The notes under the pieces are model-generated. The model ran no database searches, had not been told where the DNA came from, and saw only the letters and a program-made list of their open reading frames with translations. The position numbers were made by a program, and so were the translations under genes. A stretch of DNA of 7,140 nt from Bacilli bacterium (GTDB taxonomy: Bacteria; Bacillota_I; Bacilli_A; RF39; UBA660), in the NCBI GenBank assembly GCA_900753645.1, contig CAADZW010000201.1, positions 1-7,140 on the forward strand. Direction: 5' to 3'. Of the stretch, positions 4,723-7,140 are shown in pieces. The stretch's first letter is position 1. Each line of letters opens with the position of its first letter.

Positions 4723-6915
4723 TTACACCCCACTTATCCATGTTTGATTTTTTATTTTTTGCATTAAAACTCCTGCAATCGAACTGCGATTTGCTTCTAT
4801 GTTTTTAAATTTGCCACCGTCGTCAGTCGCAACCATTACTTCTTCGTTTGTTGTAGCATTCTTAACTTTAAATCCGTCGTCATTCATTGTTGATAAAGTG
4901 TTTGATGTATTTGAACTAACTGTAATTCCTTTCGAAATATTTACAGTATCGCTAGTACTTTCGTTTGCATTTTGCGTCCACGGCATAGCTACCTGTCCAA
5001 CATTTAACATCAAATCGTAAATTTCAAAACTATTATCTGTATCACAAGTTACTTTAAATTCAAATTGACCAGAATTAACCGTTCCTGTTGTTTCGATAAC
5101 ACCTTCCTCTTCAGCTAATTCTATTGTCCGTCCATTATATTGAACTGTACATGTACCAGCAACCGTTAACTTTTTATATTTAAATTTGATTGCATACTGG
5201 TTTGGCGATAAATTTATTGTTTGAGTAATTGTTCCGTTTTGTAATAATAAAGCATAACCACTTACGCTGTTTGACTCTTTCATTCTTTTTACATTACCTT
5301 CCCAATATTCAGCTTTATTTTCACTTTCCATAAAATACGGTGCAGTATTTCGCAGTAAATTATTTCCACCAGCACGTAAAAAAGTATTTGTTAAACCGCT
5401 TTCAGCATTTTGAATTAATTCATTTACTTTTTCAATATCATAATAATTTGTTTCTAAATCTTTTTGAATTGAACTTGTAGTTGATTTTATTCCATCAGTA
5501 GCGATTGATAATTGTGCAATATCCTCTTCATTATTTTCGACCTGTAATAATAATTGTTCATAACCCTCGATTAAAGATGTGTTAATCTTTCCAGATGTTA
5601 TAAAATCAGCAACAATAGAACCATCTTGAGTAATAGCAGTTTCATACGGTCCATTAACACCATTTTCTGAAAAACCAAGGCCTCCTAAAGACCATTTCCA
5701 TATGTTTTTTGCTGTGGAAATATCGTTTGTATCCATTAAATACAAAACTCCTGTATTTTTATCAATATAAATATTGCCATTAAAAGGATGATTGATAATT
5801 TCGGTCGCTTCTTCTTTAGCTTTGGATAAAATAGATTCCGGATTTACATTTGAAACAACATTATTAATTTCATTAATAACTTTTGACTGATTTGAAACAA
5901 AATCAGTTTTAATATTACCTAATTCAAGAGTTGTATATCTTTCTAGAGCGCAATTATATACTGTTTTTACTATTCTTGTTTCTAAATCAAGATTTAATTC
6001 TGGAATGATTGCTTTTACCGTATCACCTAATCCACAAGATTCTAAATTAGAATAGTCTTTATATTCAATACATTTTGACAATTCGACAAAATCTACTTTT
6101 ATTGATATTTCGGGTTTATCAAGACCTGCAGCAAATAATTTATTTACTTCCTCTCTTAGCAAATCTTGAGCTTCTTCTAATGTTGTATTTTCATCAACTG
6201 CTACATTACTGAAATCAATTTTTTTGTAGATCGGTGTGAAATAATTATTTATCAATGGACTATCAACGTATTTTTCGTCTAATAACAATTCATTCGCGCC
6301 TTGCGGCATTATTCTTGTTGCAACAGTAGAAAAATCTAAATTAAACTCAATACCAGTTAAGTTTTTCCTATATCTAATAGAAAAATTAGCTTTTTTTCCT
6401 CTTTTCGCATGAACAGTTACATTATAACCATTTAATTCTATCTCGCCACCAAACCGTTTTAAAATGGCGTTATCTTCATTATAGATTGCATCAGTTATAT
6501 TTTTTCTAACATATCTTGCTGAAGTAACAATGCTACAATCACCAGAAACATTAAAATTTGATTCTACTTGTGCTTTTTCTAATATCCATTCAAGAGCTTC
6601 TTGAGATTTTAAATTTGTTGGAGCTACATCTTCTAAAAAATTAGTTGATAAATCAAAAAAGATATGTTTTGCTAATATTTCAATAGCATCCATATCTTTT
6701 TTGATCGTCCAAATTCTAAATGGTTGATTGTTAGCTTTTACTATAGCACCCTCAACAATATGATCTACTAAATATCCATTTTTTGCATAACTAAATTCTA
6801 ACGTATAAGCTCCATTCAATTCTTCGGTAATTAAAGGATCCGATTTAAAATCTCTTAATACTCCTATCCCTAAAGTTGAAAATGAGGTGGTTTTATCACT
6901 ATATAATATTAACAT
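4723..6915 (-). CDS. Tail-tip / baseplate hub protein (Prophage_tail, tail-associated protein)
   Basis: This tail-associated protein forms the hub that closes the tip of the siphovirus tail tube. Positions use the longer 733-residue frame. Residues about 1-345 form the conserved Prophage_tail hub (LNGAYTLEFSY near 37-47, the NQPFRIW segment near 66). Residues about 373-450 are the appended NGNIYIDKNTGVLYLMD to TSGKINTS module. Residues about 452-510 are probably coiled coil. Residues about 520-650 look like a carbohydrate-binding jelly roll (NLLRNTAPYF ... TCDTDNSFEIYDLML). The rest is low-complexity and beta-rich. No obvious wall-hydrolase domain is present. I choose ATG 6915 (730 residues) over ATG 6924: AAGGA lies 8 bases before it, and the upstream stop TAA shares its last base with this ATG, a classic coupled TAATG. 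The gene is intact and sits between the distal tail protein and the receptor-binding candidate. Confidence 0.9.
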   Translation of the reverse strand: MLILYSDKTTSFSTLGIGVLRDFKSDPLITEELNGAYTLEFSYAKNGYLVDHIVEGAIVKANNQPFRIWTIKKDMDAIEILAKHIFFDLSTNFLEDVAPTNLKSQEALEWILEKAQVESNFNVSGDCSIVTSARYVRKNITDAIYNEDNAILKRFGGEIELNGYNVTVHAKRGKKANFSIRYRKNLTGIEFNLDFSTVATRIMPQGANELLLDEKYVDSPLINNYFTPIYKKIDFSNVAVDENTTLEEAQDLLREEVNKLFAAGLDKPEISIKVDFVELSKCIEYKDYSNLESCGLGDTVKAIIPELNLDLETRIVKTVYNCALERYTTLELGNIKTDFVSNQSKVINEINNVVSNVNPESILSKAKEEATEIINHPFNGNIYIDKNTGVLYLMDTNDISTAKNIWKWSLGGLGFSENGVNGPYETAITQDGSIVADFITSGKINTSLIEGYEQLLLQVENNEEDIAQLSIATDGIKSTTSSIQKDLETNYYDIEKVNELIQNAESGLTNTFLRAGGNNLLRNTAPYFMESENKAEYWEGNVKRMKESNSVSGYALLLQNGTITQTINLSPNQYAIKFKYKKLTVAGTCTVQYNGRTIELAEEEGVIETTGTVNSGQFEFKVTCDTDNSFEIYDLMLNVGQVAMPWTQNANESTSDTVNISKGITVSSNTSNTLSTMNDDGFKVKNATTNEEVMVATDDGGKFKNIEANRSSIAGVLMQKIKNQTWISGV

Positions 6916-7140
6916 TATAACCATCCTTGTCTATATTTTATTTTTACATTAGAGATACCTTCTCCTAAAGTGATATTATTTGTTCCAACATTTAGCATAG
7001 GAAATTCATCCAATATAACTTTATCATTTTTGGCAATTTCACCATTAAAGCATTGCATTAAATCACAATCAATAGTTATATTACTTTCAAGAACTTGTAA
7101 TGAGTAACCATTAACTGTTAATGTCCCAACACCAGTTATA
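6915..7140 (-). CDS. Distal tail protein (Dit), C-terminal 74 residues only
   Basis: This frame enters from the right edge and ends with TAA at 6917-6915, sharing one base with the start of the next gene. The visible protein holds the C-terminal end of the siphovirus tail component family: GTLTVNGYSLQVLESNITID, then EFPMLNVGTNNITL, GISNVKIKYR and a final GWL. In Dit proteins this is the beta-sandwich end, with the typical FP-x-L-x-x-G-x-N-x-I motif. Dit forms the hexameric ring joining the tail tube to the tip hub, which agrees with the next gene. The start and N-terminal belt domain are outside the window. The tape-measure gene is expected further right. Confidence 0.87.
   Translation of the reverse strand, partial: ITGVGTLTVNGYSLQVLESNITIDCDLMQCFNGEIAKNDKVILDEFPMLNVGTNNITLGEGISNVKIKYRQGWL

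Larger units (their letters stand above)
963..7140 (-). mobile_element. Prophage, tail-tip and lysis end (siphovirus type), right part not in window
   Basis: Six successive minus-strand genes form one operon with almost no gaps: distal tail protein, tail-tip protein, receptor-binding candidate, membrane GAF-like protein, holin and endolysin. It is closed by a terminator at 1000-1028. This is the standard distal end of a long-tailed, non-contractile phage late operon. In integrated phages the lysis cassette normally lies beside one attachment site, which fits the junction near 962. All frames are intact, so the element is not visibly decayed. Integrase, repressor, replication and head genes must lie to the right of 7140 and were not seen. 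Confidence 0.9.

Noticed and set aside
4799..5020. Plus-strand open frame of 73 codons opposite the tail-tip gene
   Set aside because: It lies wholly inside a long intact structural gene on the other strand, and its composition looks like an antisense shadow.
1..7140. CRISPR arrays, insertion sequences, toxin-antitoxin or dedicated phage-defence genes
   Set aside because: No regularly spaced repeats, transposase motifs or defence-family motifs were seen on either strand.

Overview
The window is AT-rich DNA from a spore-forming, low-GC member of the Bacillota. It holds a cotJ spore-coat operon and a resident tailed-phage genome. Every reading frame fits the standard bacterial code: Trp is encoded by TGG and one gene ends in TGA, so a mycoplasma-type code is not indicated. 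The unusual CotJ arrangement and the low GC would suit an uncultured gut lineage of the Bacilli or Erysipelotrichia type, but this placement is inference.

Layout. Positions 1-94 (minus) hold the start of an unidentified gene. Positions 138-338 (minus) are a complete tRNA-His (GTG) unit with promoter, tRNA with encoded CCA, and terminator. Positions 357-426 (plus) form a leader with a sigma-E-like promoter, a small inverted repeat and a strong ribosome binding site. It drives a gene (427-858) that encodes a CotJB domain preceded by a CotJA-like segment. The next gene begins as a clear cotJC at 871. Its family similarity stops after about 31 codons (near 962), where phage DNA begins.

From about 963 to the right edge is the late end of a siphovirus-type prophage, all genes on the minus strand and tightly packed. 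In transcription order, from the right edge leftward, they are: distal tail protein (3' part), tail-tip protein of the Prophage_tail type, a large beta-rich DUF859-like receptor-binding candidate, a membrane-anchored GAF-like protein, holin, endolysin (CHAP-SH3-like-LysM), and a terminator. The operon therefore runs toward the host cotJ operon and the two converge at the terminator at 1000-1028. Head genes, tape measure, integrase and the second attachment site lie outside the window.

The main observation is that the prophage sits inside cotJC, a gene expected to be expressed in the mother cell during sporulation. This is the architecture of sporulation-gene intervening elements such as skin in sigK and SP-beta in spsM, which excise in the mother cell to restore the gene. 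Whether this element does so cannot be decided here. It predicts an in-frame 3' part of cotJC, and probably a serine recombinase gene, at the other end of the element.
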